Positions 1-8,994 of a DNA stretch of 51,194 nt are shown one piece after another. The translations under genes were made by a program, and so were the position numbers. The DNA lies in contig NZ_JACXWX010000032.1 in assembly GCF_014764505.1 (NCBI RefSeq), positions 1 through 51,194 on the forward strand, read 5' to 3'. How positions within the stretch are numbered: the first letter of the stretch is position 1; the number at the start of each line of letters is the position of its first letter. This stretch comes from Phormidium tenue FACHB-886 (lineage in GTDB: Bacteria; Cyanobacteriota; Cyanobacteriia; Elainellales; Elainellaceae). The notes below the pieces were generated by a model. It had not been told where the DNA came from, did not search any database, and saw only the letters and a program-made list of their open reading frames with translations.

Positions 1-59
1 TAGCCTCAAAACCATGTTGGAGTTTCTTTCCCAGTCCGTCGAGCGGCATTTCCCAGTCA

Positions 60-431
60 TTACAGCCATCTATTTACCCTCTCTAGAATGAATTTGCGAT
101 CTACTGAGTCTTCATCATTCACATCATCCCAAGTCTCGTAATAGCCAATTAGTTCTGCATTATTGATGAGCATATCAACACCACCAAAGGCTGTGCGAGC
201 ATCGTCAGCAACCTGTTGTGTACCCGTATTTGAACTGAGATCGCCAATCACAACAGCCGCTTTACCGCCATCATCTTGAATGCTAGCGGCAACTGCTTCA
301 GCACGATCGCGATCGCGTCCATGCACAGTCACATGCGCTCCTTCACGTGCAAGTGTTTTAGCAATACTGGCTGCTGTCCCGGTATTAGACCCCGTAACGA
401 AAGCTCGCTTGCCTTCAAGCTGTAAATTCAT
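60..431 (-). pseudogene. N-terminal fragment of a short-chain dehydrogenase/reductase
   Basis: The 123-residue frame carries the first half of a classical SDR Rossmann fold: a TGSNTGTA dinucleotide-binding motif near residue 14, an acidic/basic patch after beta-2 (HGRDRDRA) and the NNA motif near residue 90. The YxxxK catalytic pair and the C-terminal substrate region are absent. After the family-typical segment ETWDDV the sequence runs into unrelated residues and stops, so the gene is truncated or frameshifted. The bases before position 60 do not restore an SDR frame. It points away from the LysR fragment on the other side of the gap, the usual arrangement of an SDR gene with its regulator. 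Probably non-functional. Confidence 0.7.
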
Positions 432-697
432 TGGATAAGTCTCTTAATGAAAGTGCACGTTCAATGCTATTCGCACCTCTATCCCATCAAATCAGCCGTT
501 AGGGAAATCTCTAGAAAACAAGTAGTCGTTATAACAAAATGTGCCTTTAGCCAGACGTTTACTTGCTCGTTATGACTTTTCATTGTTGGTGATTTGTAAA
601 ATCTCCGACTCAGCCAAAGGTTAGAGATGTGTTATCTTTCCATATCAATTTTGAAGCACAACAATACCTTAAAGGTATTGATAATCTGGTCTTAATC

Positions 698-943
698 ATG
701 GAGCTTCGACAGCTACATTATTTTTTAGCTGCAGCAGAGGAATTAAATTTCGGACGAGCAGCGCAGCGGCTTAACATCGCACAGCCTCCGCTAACTCGCC
801 AGATCCAACAACTTGCGCAGGAGTTAGGGGTGCAGCTTTTCAGGCGCACGAGTCGTCGAGTAGAACTAACCGAAGTCAGCATTTTATTTGTGGATGAAGC
901 CCGGCATATTTTGGAGCAGGTTGAACGAAATTGTCAGAACTGA
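698..943 (+). pseudogene. LysR-type regulator, N-terminal HTH only (truncated at an IS end)
   Basis: From the ATG at 698 the 81 residues are a textbook LysR winged-helix start: MELRQLHYFLAAAEELNFGR, then the AAQRLNIAQPPLTRQI recognition helix and the LFRRTSRRVELTE wing. The long effector-binding domain (about 200 further residues in the family) is missing. The frame ends just inside the candidate inverted repeat of the IS6-type element, and the last few residues come from IS sequence. No remainder of the gene is visible beyond the right IS end, so insertion was accompanied by deletion. The truncated product keeps the DNA-binding helices but lacks most of the dimerisation and effector part. 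Confidence 0.8.
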
Positions 944-1910
944 GTATTCAAATCTCGTCTCTTTTTCATAGATATATCTTCTCTCACTCTTGTCTTTGTT
1001 AAGCAGCTTGGAAGATCGCTTTTAATTCACTGACTCGTTCTGTAAATCGTTCTCTTCTCTCAGATAGAGACACTACTTCTGTCATGTAGCGCTGTACTCT
1101 CATAAAGTTCCTTACCTCATCATACGCTTGGCAAAATCGCCGCGCTGATTCAAACGCTCCAAATCCTAATGTCGAATAGTAGCGTTGCTTTATGCCTCGA
1201 TGGCTCTGCTCAATCGGATTTTCCCGGCAGCTTATTACTTCATGTTCCACCCCTTCTCGCAGTTCTTCTGCAATCGCTCTCGGATAGCTCGTGTGTCCGT
1301 CAGTTGCTACGCGTTCGGGCGGTTGTTCTGCTACCTCATGGGCTCTAGCAAAGAAGGCTTTGGCTGCCTCCATGTCCCGTTTCTCGCTCAACCTCACATC
1401 GACTAAATCTCCGTATTCATCGATGCCTCGGTACAAGTAACACCACTGACCTTTGACACGGATGTACGTCTCGTCCACAAACCAGATCTTGCCCACCTTT
1501 GCCTGGCGTTTGGCTCTCAGCTGCTGAGCAAATATCGGAGTAAAGCGTTCTTCCCAGTCGCGCACGGTCTCATGCGTGAACTCGAATCCTCGCAGCAAAA
1601 AGAACTCGGCAATGTCACGAAAGCTCAGCTTGTAGCGGAATCGACACAGCAAAACCTGAAAGACGATATCGGTGGGTACCTCGATAAAGTTGCAGGGGGA
1701 GCCGGTGCGCTCATTGAAGGTGCGACGACAATCCCTGCAGCGAGACATCGTATAACCCAAGTTTGTGGTGCGTTGCAGGCGAGTGGTGTGGGCAAAGCCG
1801 CAGTGAGAGCAATTCATGGAAAAGGGATGGGATAGGAGACCGAGCACAGCCACTAGTCTATCAAAGAGAAGCTTCTACCCTCAATTTGGGTAGCGAGATC
1901 TGACAGTTTC
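927..1910 (-). mobile_element. IS6-family insertion sequence (about 984 bp)
   Basis: The element contains one complete transposase gene on the minus strand. Candidate terminal inverted repeats are GAAATTGTCAGA at 927-938 and, on the opposite strand, GAAACTGTCAGA at 1899-1910 (11 of 12 identical). The left repeat sits exactly where the LysR reading frame loses family similarity, which supports that boundary. No 8-bp target duplication is seen between 919-926 and 1911-1918, so either the ends are a few bases off or flanking DNA has been rearranged. Confidence 0.6.
999..1817 (-). CDS. IS6-family (IS240-like) DDE transposase
   Basis: The 272-residue protein has an N-terminal zinc-ribbon-like module with a CSHC pair and a CRDC pair, a helix-turn-helix-like stretch (YKLSFRDIAEFFLLRGFEFT), then the DDE catalytic core: Asp in WFVDETYIRVKGQW, Asp in ATDGHTSYP and Glu in NPIEQSHRGIKQR. 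The length and the intact YYSTLGF segment are typical of the family, so it looks functional. I chose the ATG at 1817, directly before the first Cys pair; an in-frame GTG at 1853 would add 12 residues of no evident function. It moves DNA by replicative transposition in this family. Confidence 0.92.
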   Translation of the reverse strand: MNCSHCGFAHTTRLQRTTNLGYTMSRCRDCRRTFNERTGSPCNFIEVPTDIVFQVLLCRFRYKLSFRDIAEFFLLRGFEFTHETVRDWEERFTPIFAQQLRAKRQAKVGKIWFVDETYIRVKGQWCYLYRGIDEYGDLVDVRLSEKRDMEAAKAFFARAHEVAEQPPERVATDGHTSYPRAIAEELREGVEHEVISCRENPIEQSHRGIKQRYYSTLGFGAFESARRFCQAYDEVRNFMRVQRYMTEVVSLSERRERFTERVSELKAIFQAA

Positions 1911-2044
1911 AATAAGATGGGAATGGAGATGGAAGAGATTGTGAGAGGTTACCCTGGCAATCATAACTTTCACTGTCAGTTAGGCGGCATCAAAGTTGTC
2001 CTATATTGAGGATCGAGCAATTTTGTTCACTTACTGAGCCGACA

Positions 2045-2830
2045 ATGCCAGACTCTTTTCTCCTGCACTTACCAACCACTGAAACCATTCCGGTCATCGC
2101 CAGTTTGCCTCACAGTGGATTGCTTATGCCAAAGGAGATGACTGACACTCTAGAAGCTTCTCACCAGCACTATTTACCTAATCAGGATTGGCATCTCGAC
2201 AAACTCTATGATTTTCTGCCCTATTTAGGCATTACTGTCCTGCAAGCTGTTCATAGCCGTTATGTGGTTGACCTCAATCGATCGCTCCAAGAACCGCTCT
2301 TTGGTAACTTTTGGCAATCGGTCATTGTCGAAAAGACTGCGTTCAACACAGCAATTTATCGAACTCCGCCTTCAAGAAAAGAGGTTGAGCAACGAGTTGA
2401 GCAATACTATCATCCCTATCACCAACAGCTTCAAACTCTGCTAAACGAACAGATTGAACAATTTGGCAAGGTGTATTTGCTGGATTTACACAGTTTTTTT
2501 GGATTAATCGAGGATGAAATTTGTTTGGGAAACGGAAATGGTACAACCTGTTCTGAACATTTTATTTCCACCGTTGAGGCTGCCTTTTGCTCACAGAGTT
2601 ATCAGGTGGTTCGCAATAAAGCGTTTAATGGTGGATACATCACACGGCACTATAGTCAGATGCCGCAAGTTGAGGCGTTACAAATTGAAGTTCGCTACCC
2701 GGTTTACCTGAATGCGAAGCAACTGGATTGCTCTTCGGTCCCGGATTGGCAGGTGCCAGAGTTTGATGACGCGAAGCACAAGTTTGAATCAATTTTCGAG
2801 CAGATTACTAAAACTCTAGTCGCTGCTTAG
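2045..2830 (+). CDS. N-formylglutamate amidohydrolase family protein
   Basis: The 261-residue protein matches the N-formylglutamate amidohydrolase (FGase/HutG-like) family. Visible signatures are IASLPHSGLLMP near the N terminus, DWHLDKLYDFLP, VVDLNRSL, and the later YLLDLHSFFG and GGYITRHYS blocks; the His and Asp residues in these are the expected zinc ligands. Family enzymes hydrolyse N-formyl-L-glutamate to glutamate and formate in histidine degradation, but no other hut genes lie here, so the substrate is uncertain. The ATG at 2045 is preferred over an in-frame TTG at 2006 because family similarity starts there. It lies alone between IS material and a hairpin at 2863-2896. Confidence 0.85.
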   Translation: MPDSFLLHLPTTETIPVIASLPHSGLLMPKEMTDTLEASHQHYLPNQDWHLDKLYDFLPYLGITVLQAVHSRYVVDLNRSLQEPLFGNFWQSVIVEKTAFNTAIYRTPPSRKEVEQRVEQYYHPYHQQLQTLLNEQIEQFGKVYLLDLHSFFGLIEDEICLGNGNGTTCSEHFISTVEAAFCSQSYQVVRNKAFNGGYITRHYSQMPQVEALQIEVRYPVYLNAKQLDCSSVPDWQVPEFDDAKHKFESIFEQITKTLVAA

Positions 2831-2862
2831 CTTCCCCATTTCTCATCATTTTGAACCACAAA

Positions 2863-2896
2863 TTGGGAGTACTTTCGGTAGAAAGAATACTCCCAA
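2863..2896. terminator. Hairpin between converging gene ends
   Basis: TTGGGAGTA followed by CTTTC pairs with GAAAG and TACTCCCAA across a 4-base loop, with a 2-base bulge on the 3' arm. It lies 33 bp after the amidohydrolase stop codon and just beyond the minus-strand remnant that ends at 2908. The T tract is short, so intrinsic termination is likely but not certain. Confidence 0.5.
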
Positions 2897-2907
2897 CTTT
2901 AAGCAAG

Positions 2908-3010
2908 TCAAAGCTCTCCTGCTGCAATCATTTGGATCAACCGAGGTGTTCCCGGATTGAACCCGACAATATCCCACGACATTGAATCTTGCGGATCGAC
3001 CAGCGAGATA
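2908..3010 (-). pseudogene. C-terminal remnant of an unidentified gene
   Basis: On the minus strand an open frame reads ISLVDPQDSMSWDIVGFNPG, then about 15 more residues to a TGA at 2908-2910. The composition is protein-like, but I do not recognise the family. Upstream the frame is lost where IS6 transposase sequence begins in another frame, so an old IS event probably removed the rest of the gene. Confidence 0.35.
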
Positions 3011-3144
3011 TCATTGCACGTTCAGCAGGATGATTTCTGGCAAAAAGTGCCGCCACTTAAACAGAGCAGGAGTAGACATCGGGGGGCAAGGAGGGAAGTC
3101 TGAACCTGCTCACTTTACCATTAACTGGTTTTTGCGACACAACC
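3000..3144 (-). mobile_element. IS6-type relic: terminal repeat plus transposase N terminus
   Basis: Reading the minus strand from 3144, a terminal-repeat-like GGTTGTGTCGCAAA is followed about 65 bp later by an ATG (3079) that opens an IS6-type transposase start, with FKWRHFLPEIILLNV as the key stretch. A TGA at 3013-3011 replaces what should be the Arg/Trp positions, then YLA follows and similarity ends. Only the first 25 codons survive. This is a different subgroup from the intact element at 927-1910. Confidence 0.55.
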
Positions 3145-3613
3145 AAAATGTCAAAAGTCTTGCCGGATTGCTGGACTAGCTTACTCTGCTATGCCGCCTG
3201 ACTTGAATAAAGCCGAGCTAAAGACAGAAACGGTCCCAATATCTATATTAATATTTTGGCTGTAGGAATTGACTCTCAATATAACTTCAAATCTTTTATC
3301 AAGAAGTTAAGAACTAATTCCGCCAATGTAACCCCATTGCTAGATGTTAATTCAGATGTCGCCTTTGGTTGTATCAAGCATTCAATTCAGGCTGCTTTTT
3401 AATGAGATTATGGTTGTTGTTTAAACCAAGCTTTTATTCTTCTTAATCTGGAAACACTACAAATCAAGATAGTGCAAATCTTCAGATAGCTTACTTTTTA
3501 CATAATCAAAGTTTTTAGCTACCCAGTGGTACGAGCAATTCATTCGCTTGAATTCTTCGTCTTCACTTTATCTTTGTGCTTCATTCACACCGCTCACACA
3601 GGATTAACTGGAC
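3145..3613. other. Intergenic region upstream of the phosphatase pair
   Basis: No convincing reading frame is present. The region is AT-rich, contains the candidate Pho box at 3420-3449, and presumably carries the promoter and leader of the RTX phosphatase genes. I could not assign a clear -35/-10 pair. Confidence 0.5.
3420..3449 (+). promoter_or_regulatory. Candidate Pho box (PhoB/SphR site)
   Basis: Three 8-base units, TTTAAACC, CTTTTATT and CTTAATCT, are spaced exactly 11 bp apart. Cyanobacterial Pho boxes are tandem CTTAACCT-like octamers separated by 3 bp. The third unit matches 7 of 8 positions, the first 5 and the second 4. The downstream genes are phosphatase-type enzymes, which fits. 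The match is imperfect and may be chance in AT-rich DNA. Confidence 0.35.
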
Positions 3614-5998
3614 ATGACGAAGAACGTAATCCTCATGATTGGGGATGGTATGGGTTGGGAGATGGCTCGCGCTGCTGCCGTTTATCAACAAGTTCAGCAG
3701 GGCAATACCGGAAGCACACTGGGCGATTTCTATACTTCTGGCTATGGAAACACCCTTAACTTCCAGAATCTTGCGAATAAAACGCTGGCAACCACCTACG
3801 GCACGACCATTGCCGATCAGCGAGGTACCTTTAGCACCGGAAACTCTGCATTGCTGAACGGAAACGAGCTGGTAACAAGTTCATCACTAGCTCCCCCAGC
3901 GAATGCCCCTACTGCGTCAAACCCGCTTCGTCCTGACTTCGAGTTCAACCCGACCTTAAATCCAGGGACAACGGCAACCGGAGGAGCAAGAGCAAGTGAG
4001 GGGGCAACGGGCAATCTCGTTGGCTATGATCCCACACGTGGTGGCGAAGTTCCCTGGGATTCTGCTTATTATGGCGGTGAGACACCTCCGGGCTTTGACA
4101 GAGAATACATCAAAGCCAGCTACCCGGACTCTGCAAATACGGCAACAACGTTGTATACCGGTGTAAAGAGCTACAACAATGCAATCGCCGTTGACATTTA
4201 CGAGCAGCCCCTAGAAACGCTGCTGGTAACGGCGGCACAAAACAGCAAATCAACTGGATTAGTCAGTTCAGTTCCCATTGACCATGCAACACCGGGAGCA
4301 GCTGCAGCAACTGTGAATCGGCGCGCCAAGTACGACAGCGAATTTCCTGATATCGACAGCATTCTACAACAGGAGTTACGCATCTATCAGCCAACTGTGC
4401 TGCTCGGCGGTGGACACCCTGTATCCAATCCCGACGATCCGCTTCCAGACGGCGTTGAGCCACCGAGGGATTATGAGTTTATTTCAGAGGACACCTATGA
4501 ATATCTGAGCAGTAATCCAACCGATAACCGCTATGGCTACACCTTCCTGGAGCGGAGCACAAATGCTGCACAATCCCTTGCTGACACTGCAGCCAATCTT
4601 GACCCCAATGCAGGCGATCGACTGTTAGGGCTATATGGAGCAAGAGGACAAAACGGTAACCTGCCAGTTAGCTCTGCTGATGGGGATTACAGCACCACGG
4701 GATTGGATTTATTCAAAGTCTTCGCTACACAAGGATTAGAGCCTGACACAGAGCGACCGCTACTCCCTGGTGAAACAGACTTTGAATTCATTTCTAGAGA
4801 AGTTAATGAAAACCCGACGCTGCAACAGTTGACTGAGGCGTCTCTCGAAGTTCTGGGCAAGGATGAGGATGGCTTCTGGCTGATGGTCGAGGGCGGGGAT
4901 ATTGATTGGTCTGCCCACGACAACAACATTGATAACCTGATTGGCACTGTCCTGGACTTTGACAAAGCGGTTGGCTCTGTTGTGGATTGGATTAACAACA
5001 ACGGGGGCTGGGAAGAAAATCTGCTGATAGTCACTGCAGACCACGACCACTACTTGACGCTCAATCCTAACTACCCATCGCTGCTGCAAACCCTGAGTCC
5101 TCAAGCCCTAACCGATATCGATGACTCCAACCAGGCAGGAAGTTTCTGGGGATCTGACCCGAATGTGAAGTACGGCTGGGGAAACCACTCGAATCGTCCT
5201 GTTCCGGTTTACTACGAAGGGGCGGGAGCTGATGTGCTGAGTAACTTTGTGGGACAGGGCTACGAAAGCTACAGCTCTGAAATTGCTGGGTTGTCCGATC
5301 ATGTCGATCAAAGCCAGATCTATAAAACGATGCTGTCTGCGATTACAGGCTCAACCGATCGCCCCTTAGCTAGCGGCACGATCAACGGCGAGGAAGGCGA
5401 TGATGTGATCTATGCGGATGTCACAGATGACATCATCTATGGCGGAGAAGGAACAAACTATCTCTACGCAAATCAGGGAAACAACACCGTCTATTCCGAC
5501 TCGGGCAACGATTTAGTTTATGCCAGCTTTGGCGATGATATAATCTACGCTGGAGAAGGAAATAACAGTGTTTTTGCAGGGGCAGGGGTAAATACAGTCT
5601 TTGCAGGCGCAGGCGATGATTACATCAGCACTGGTACAGGCGATGATTTGATTTTTGCAGGGAAAGGGGCGAACATCATCCAGTCTAGCCTGGGGAATGA
5701 TGTGATTCTCAGCGAAGCGGGCGACAGCGTGATCGATAGCGGAGCGGGCGACGATCGCGTCTATGTGGAGGGCGGCAACAACCGTTTCGTTCTAAATGCT
5801 GGAGAAGGCTCAGTGACAATCTCCGGTTTTGCAGCGGATGCAGTTCTCAGTCGCGGCATTGGACTGACTGCTTCAGGCAACAACCCGGCTCCTGAACTCA
5901 GCTTTAGCATCAGCAATGGCGATACGTTGATCAGCCGAGGTGATGACCTACTGGCAACGATTAAGAATGTGCAACTAGAATCTTTACCGTTCGGCTAA
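3614..5998 (+). CDS. Alkaline phosphatase (PhoA superfamily) with C-terminal RTX repeats
   Basis: This 794-residue protein begins directly with the catalytic domain: VILMIGDGMG (first metal-binding Asp near residue 11), the nucleophile block PDSANTATTL with Ser173, EGGDIDWSAHDNN around residues 426-438 and TADHDH near 475, all metal ligands of alkaline phosphatase. Residues of about 590-760 form a ladder of glycine/aspartate nonapeptide-like units (GEEGDDVIY, GAGDDYIS, GTGDDLIF, GAGDDRVYV), the calcium-binding beta-roll of RTX proteins. There is no N-terminal signal peptide; export by type I secretion through the C terminus is the usual route. Expected role: extracellular release of phosphate from phosphomonoesters. 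AGGA lies 10 bases before the ATG. Confidence 0.88.
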   Translation: MTKNVILMIGDGMGWEMARAAAVYQQVQQGNTGSTLGDFYTSGYGNTLNFQNLANKTLATTYGTTIADQRGTFSTGNSALLNGNELVTSSSLAPPANAPTASNPLRPDFEFNPTLNPGTTATGGARASEGATGNLVGYDPTRGGEVPWDSAYYGGETPPGFDREYIKASYPDSANTATTLYTGVKSYNNAIAVDIYEQPLETLLVTAAQNSKSTGLVSSVPIDHATPGAAAATVNRRAKYDSEFPDIDSILQQELRIYQPTVLLGGGHPVSNPDDPLPDGVEPPRDYEFISEDTYEYLSSNPTDNRYGYTFLERSTNAAQSLADTAANLDPNAGDRLLGLYGARGQNGNLPVSSADGDYSTTGLDLFKVFATQGLEPDTERPLLPGETDFEFISREVNENPTLQQLTEASLEVLGKDEDGFWLMVEGGDIDWSAHDNNIDNLIGTVLDFDKAVGSVVDWINNNGGWEENLLIVTADHDHYLTLNPNYPSLLQTLSPQALTDIDDSNQAGSFWGSDPNVKYGWGNHSNRPVPVYYEGAGADVLSNFVGQGYESYSSEIAGLSDHVDQSQIYKTMLSAITGSTDRPLASGTINGEEGDDVIYADVTDDIIYGGEGTNYLYANQGNNTVYSDSGNDLVYASFGDDIIYAGEGNNSVFAGAGVNTVFAGAGDDYISTGTGDDLIFAGKGANIIQSSLGNDVILSEAGDSVIDSGAGDDRVYVEGGNNRFVLNAGEGSVTISGFAADAVLSRGIGLTASGNNPAPELSFSISNGDTLISRGDDLLATIKNVQLESLPFG

Positions 5999-6102
5999 AA
6001 TTGCTTCACATGATATCTGAGCGCTGCATTTCGTCATCCTGCACTGCTCAGTTCAATATCTTCAGAACTGTTGTCCAACTTATTTCACTCAGTAGGTTTT
6101 TT

Positions 6103-8715
6103 ATGGCTTCTAAAAATATTGTGCTTTCGCTTGATGGTGCAACTTTTTCCATCTTGAAGAACTATCTCGATACTCAGCAGCTTGATGCCAATAGTGGAAT
6201 TGGATTGCTGGTAAATCAAGGAGTCTTTTTACCCAGCACCGTCATCACGCCCTCGCTGACTGCCCCCAGCCATATTGCGATCGCCACCGGAGCGACGGCT
6301 GCCCGAAATGATATCAACGCGAATTCGTTTCATTTGATTAGAAGCCCTTTCAACACAAATATCAGCGGGTTTGGTGCGCCGATCGGGGGCTATGATGCGC
6401 TTGATTCCGATGCTGAAGATGCTGAGTCTGATCCCCATGACCACTCTGACCACGAGATGACAACTGCTGAGCCGTTGTGGCTGCGTCTGCGAGAAGCGGG
6501 TAAAACCGTAGTTGCGGCAACGTTTCCGGGCGCAGACGGGGCGGATGTCAAACTCCCAGGAGTAGAGCAATCTCCCGTCATTCAATCAAAAGAGGTTCGT
6601 ACCGTTGACTACACGGTTCCGTTTGGGGCATTCGGGGGAATTGGGGCAAGAGGATTTAGTCTAGACGCAGCCGATTTTACAGTAGATGCGGCTCAAGCAG
6701 CTGCAGGATTAAATACATTGGGAATTCAATCGTTTAGCGATGTCAGGGTAGCTGCGCTGGAAACGGTTCCGGCAACGGGGCAGGGAAGCCTGACGGGAGG
6801 CAGCACCAATTCCTACAATCTGCAGGTAGCGGCGATCGACACGACAAACGACAACGTTACTAGCTATGATGAGCTGATTGTTTTTGATGCCAATCGTGGT
6901 ATTGAAGCTGCAACCACAGCCAATGCCCCCTCAACTGGTTCAGCGTTTCTCAATTCAACGGATCAAACAATTAGCCCGTTCTACTTTGAAGGTAGCACGA
7001 ACAAAATCGGCGCATCGTTTGTCTTGTCAAATGTGGCATCTGACCTGTCCACGGTTCGCCTGCTTCGCACTTCTGCAAACTACATTCCGCGTCCAGCAGA
7101 AAGTCCTGAAGTAATCAGCGACGTCGATGACATCAACAATAGCGTTGGTTTCTGGCGACCCCAACCCGACTTCCGGATTGCTCAACGCCTTGCACCAGGA
7201 CTGACTGATTTTACTGATGCAGAACTAGAAGCAGTTTACGAGGATTTAGTCGATACTTTTGTTCCTTATCAAACGAGTGTGCTGCTGCGATCGATCGCCC
7301 AAAATCCTGATGCCGATCTGGTACTGGGCTACATCGAACAGCCCGATGGTTCCGAACATCAATTTTTGCTCACTGATCCTCGCCAGCCAACAAATCCAAC
7401 TGATCCAAACTCGATTGGAGCCGGACAAGATCAGGCGAAAGTCGATCGCTATGCAGAGTATGTCTTGAATGCTTACCGAACAACTAGTGAAGCCATACAG
7501 CAAGTGATAGATGCTGTCGGTGTGGATGAAAACGGTGTTCCACACAGCAATGTTATTGTCACGTCTGACCACGGGTTTTCACCGTTTCATACGGCTGTCA
7601 ACATGAATAACATTCTGGCGAATGCAGGCTTTGATCCGAACAAAGTGCGAGCAGTCACCAGTGGTCCAGCGGTAAATATCTACATCAACGTCAAAGGACG
7701 AGAACCGAACGGCACTGTTGAACCAAGCGAATATAGGCAACTTCAGCAACAAGTGATTGATCTGCTAGAAGGATTACAGGATACCAATAAAAACTATGTC
7801 CTAGAGAGCGGAGTTGACCTGTTTGATAAAGTATATACGCGAGCAGTACCAGAGAATCCGACTGCAGAAGACATCATTACGGCTTCCAGTGATTTTATTG
7901 GACAGGATACTGGAGATGTCTTTGCTCTACTCAGCCTGGGATATAATTTTGACGGTTTTCAGGAGACGGTACTGCGAAAAGACGATCCAGCTCTCGCAGC
8001 AGGACAAAAACCGATCGTGTCAGTTCCCAGCTTTTATGGTGCTCATGGTTTTGACCCAAATCTGCCAGAAATGCAGGCAATCTTTTTAGCGGCTGGACCC
8101 GACTTCAATCCGGGGGCACTGGCTAGTCTGCAGAACGTTCGCAGTATCGATATTGCCCCAACCGTTTTGGATATTCTTGACGTTGAACCCGCTCCAACTG
8201 TTGAAGGAGTCTCTATTTTAGGGCTGAATGCAGCAGATTCGATTACGGGCACGGCTGAAGCAGATCAAATTGCAGTGACCAGCAGCAATGCTCTAATTCA
8301 GTGCGAAGATGGTAATGATTTGCTCAATGCGATCGTCAGTCAAGGCAGCAACACCATTGCTGCTGGGGCAGGAAATGATATTTTGCTGCTGGGAGGGGCA
8401 GACCGGGTACAGGGAAATGACGGAGACGATCGCTTCTATGTCACCCGTGGCGGTGGAAATTTGATCACCGGTGGGGCAGGTGCAGATCAGTTCTGGGTCG
8501 CAACCGGTAGCCTTTCTCGAGCCGTAAATACAATCACAGACTTTACTCTTGGTCGAGATGTGATTGGCATTGCCGGTTTAAATGTGGGCTTTGAGCAGCT
8601 CAGCATTCTTCAGGATGGAGCGAATACTCGCATCATAGCGAATGGGCAGGATCTAGCGATCTTACAAGGCGTGGAGGCAAGTCAACTGAGCAGCGTGAAT
8701 TTTGTGTTTGTCTAG
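6103..8715 (+). CDS. Type I phosphodiesterase/nucleotide pyrophosphatase-like enzyme with RTX tail
   Basis: This 870-residue protein follows the alkaline phosphatase gene after 104 bp. Its N terminus, IVLSLDGATF, supplies the first metal Asp; LTAPSHIAIATGA carries the Thr/Ser nucleophile region of the phosphodiesterase/NPP branch of the alkaline phosphatase superfamily; IVTSDHGFSPFH and GAHGFDPNLPEMQAIFLAAG give the later Asp/His ligands, followed by the IDIAPTVLDIL helix typical of the family. An inserted segment (about 180-340) is unrecognised. From about residue 715 RTX-like Gly/Asp repeats appear (GEDGNDLL-type, GAGNDILLLGGADRV, GNDGDDRFYV, GGAGADQFWV) and end in the usual beta-roll cap. 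No signal peptide. The ATG at 6103 has AGG six bases upstream. Likely secreted; substrate (nucleotides, phosphodiesters) cannot be told from sequence. Confidence 0.85.
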   Translation: MASKNIVLSLDGATFSILKNYLDTQQLDANSGIGLLVNQGVFLPSTVITPSLTAPSHIAIATGATAARNDINANSFHLIRSPFNTNISGFGAPIGGYDALDSDAEDAESDPHDHSDHEMTTAEPLWLRLREAGKTVVAATFPGADGADVKLPGVEQSPVIQSKEVRTVDYTVPFGAFGGIGARGFSLDAADFTVDAAQAAAGLNTLGIQSFSDVRVAALETVPATGQGSLTGGSTNSYNLQVAAIDTTNDNVTSYDELIVFDANRGIEAATTANAPSTGSAFLNSTDQTISPFYFEGSTNKIGASFVLSNVASDLSTVRLLRTSANYIPRPAESPEVISDVDDINNSVGFWRPQPDFRIAQRLAPGLTDFTDAELEAVYEDLVDTFVPYQTSVLLRSIAQNPDADLVLGYIEQPDGSEHQFLLTDPRQPTNPTDPNSIGAGQDQAKVDRYAEYVLNAYRTTSEAIQQVIDAVGVDENGVPHSNVIVTSDHGFSPFHTAVNMNNILANAGFDPNKVRAVTSGPAVNIYINVKGREPNGTVEPSEYRQLQQQVIDLLEGLQDTNKNYVLESGVDLFDKVYTRAVPENPTAEDIITASSDFIGQDTGDVFALLSLGYNFDGFQETVLRKDDPALAAGQKPIVSVPSFYGAHGFDPNLPEMQAIFLAAGPDFNPGALASLQNVRSIDIAPTVLDILDVEPAPTVEGVSILGLNAADSITGTAEADQIAVTSSNALIQCEDGNDLLNAIVSQGSNTIAAGAGNDILLLGGADRVQGNDGDDRFYVTRGGGNLITGGAGADQFWVATGSLSRAVNTITDFTLGRDVIGIAGLNVGFEQLSILQDGANTRIIANGQDLAILQGVEASQLSSVNFVFV

Positions 8716-8992
8716 CCTTTGTCAGCTGTGTCGCAAAAATAGGATAATGGCAAGCTGGAAAGGTTGTGTCGCAAATCCTAGTACAGGACAAAAGCTTGCA
8801 AATGATTGATAGCAAGGGGTTTCATGAGAATTACCACATTCAAACTACGGAACCCCTATGCAACAAATTACTCTAAGGACCCTTACAAGTTTAAACTGCA
8901 TTGCCGAAACCTCGTGAGCTTAGTGGTGCAGAAAAGTCTTGAAAGGTTTATTCTGCCGAGAGTCTCAAATAAGACAAGGAGTACCTGAAAGG
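8716..8992. other. Gap with two IS6-type terminal repeat relics
   Basis: TGTGTCGCAAAAAT at 8727-8740 and GGTTGTGTCGCAAA at 8762-8775 lie in the same orientation, 35 bp apart. Both match the terminal-repeat-like sequence next to the IS6 relic at 3131-3144 (other strand). No transposase remains beside them and no gene is seen here. Confidence 0.45.
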
Positions 8993-8994
8993 GG

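Noticed and set aside
3526-3759. Overlapping frame at the start of the alkaline phosphatase gene
   Set aside because: It is a shadow of the real gene, whose catalytic motifs fix the reading frame.
8806-8988. Open frame between IS6-type repeats and the ISAs1 element
   Set aside because: No transposase similarity and unlikely composition.
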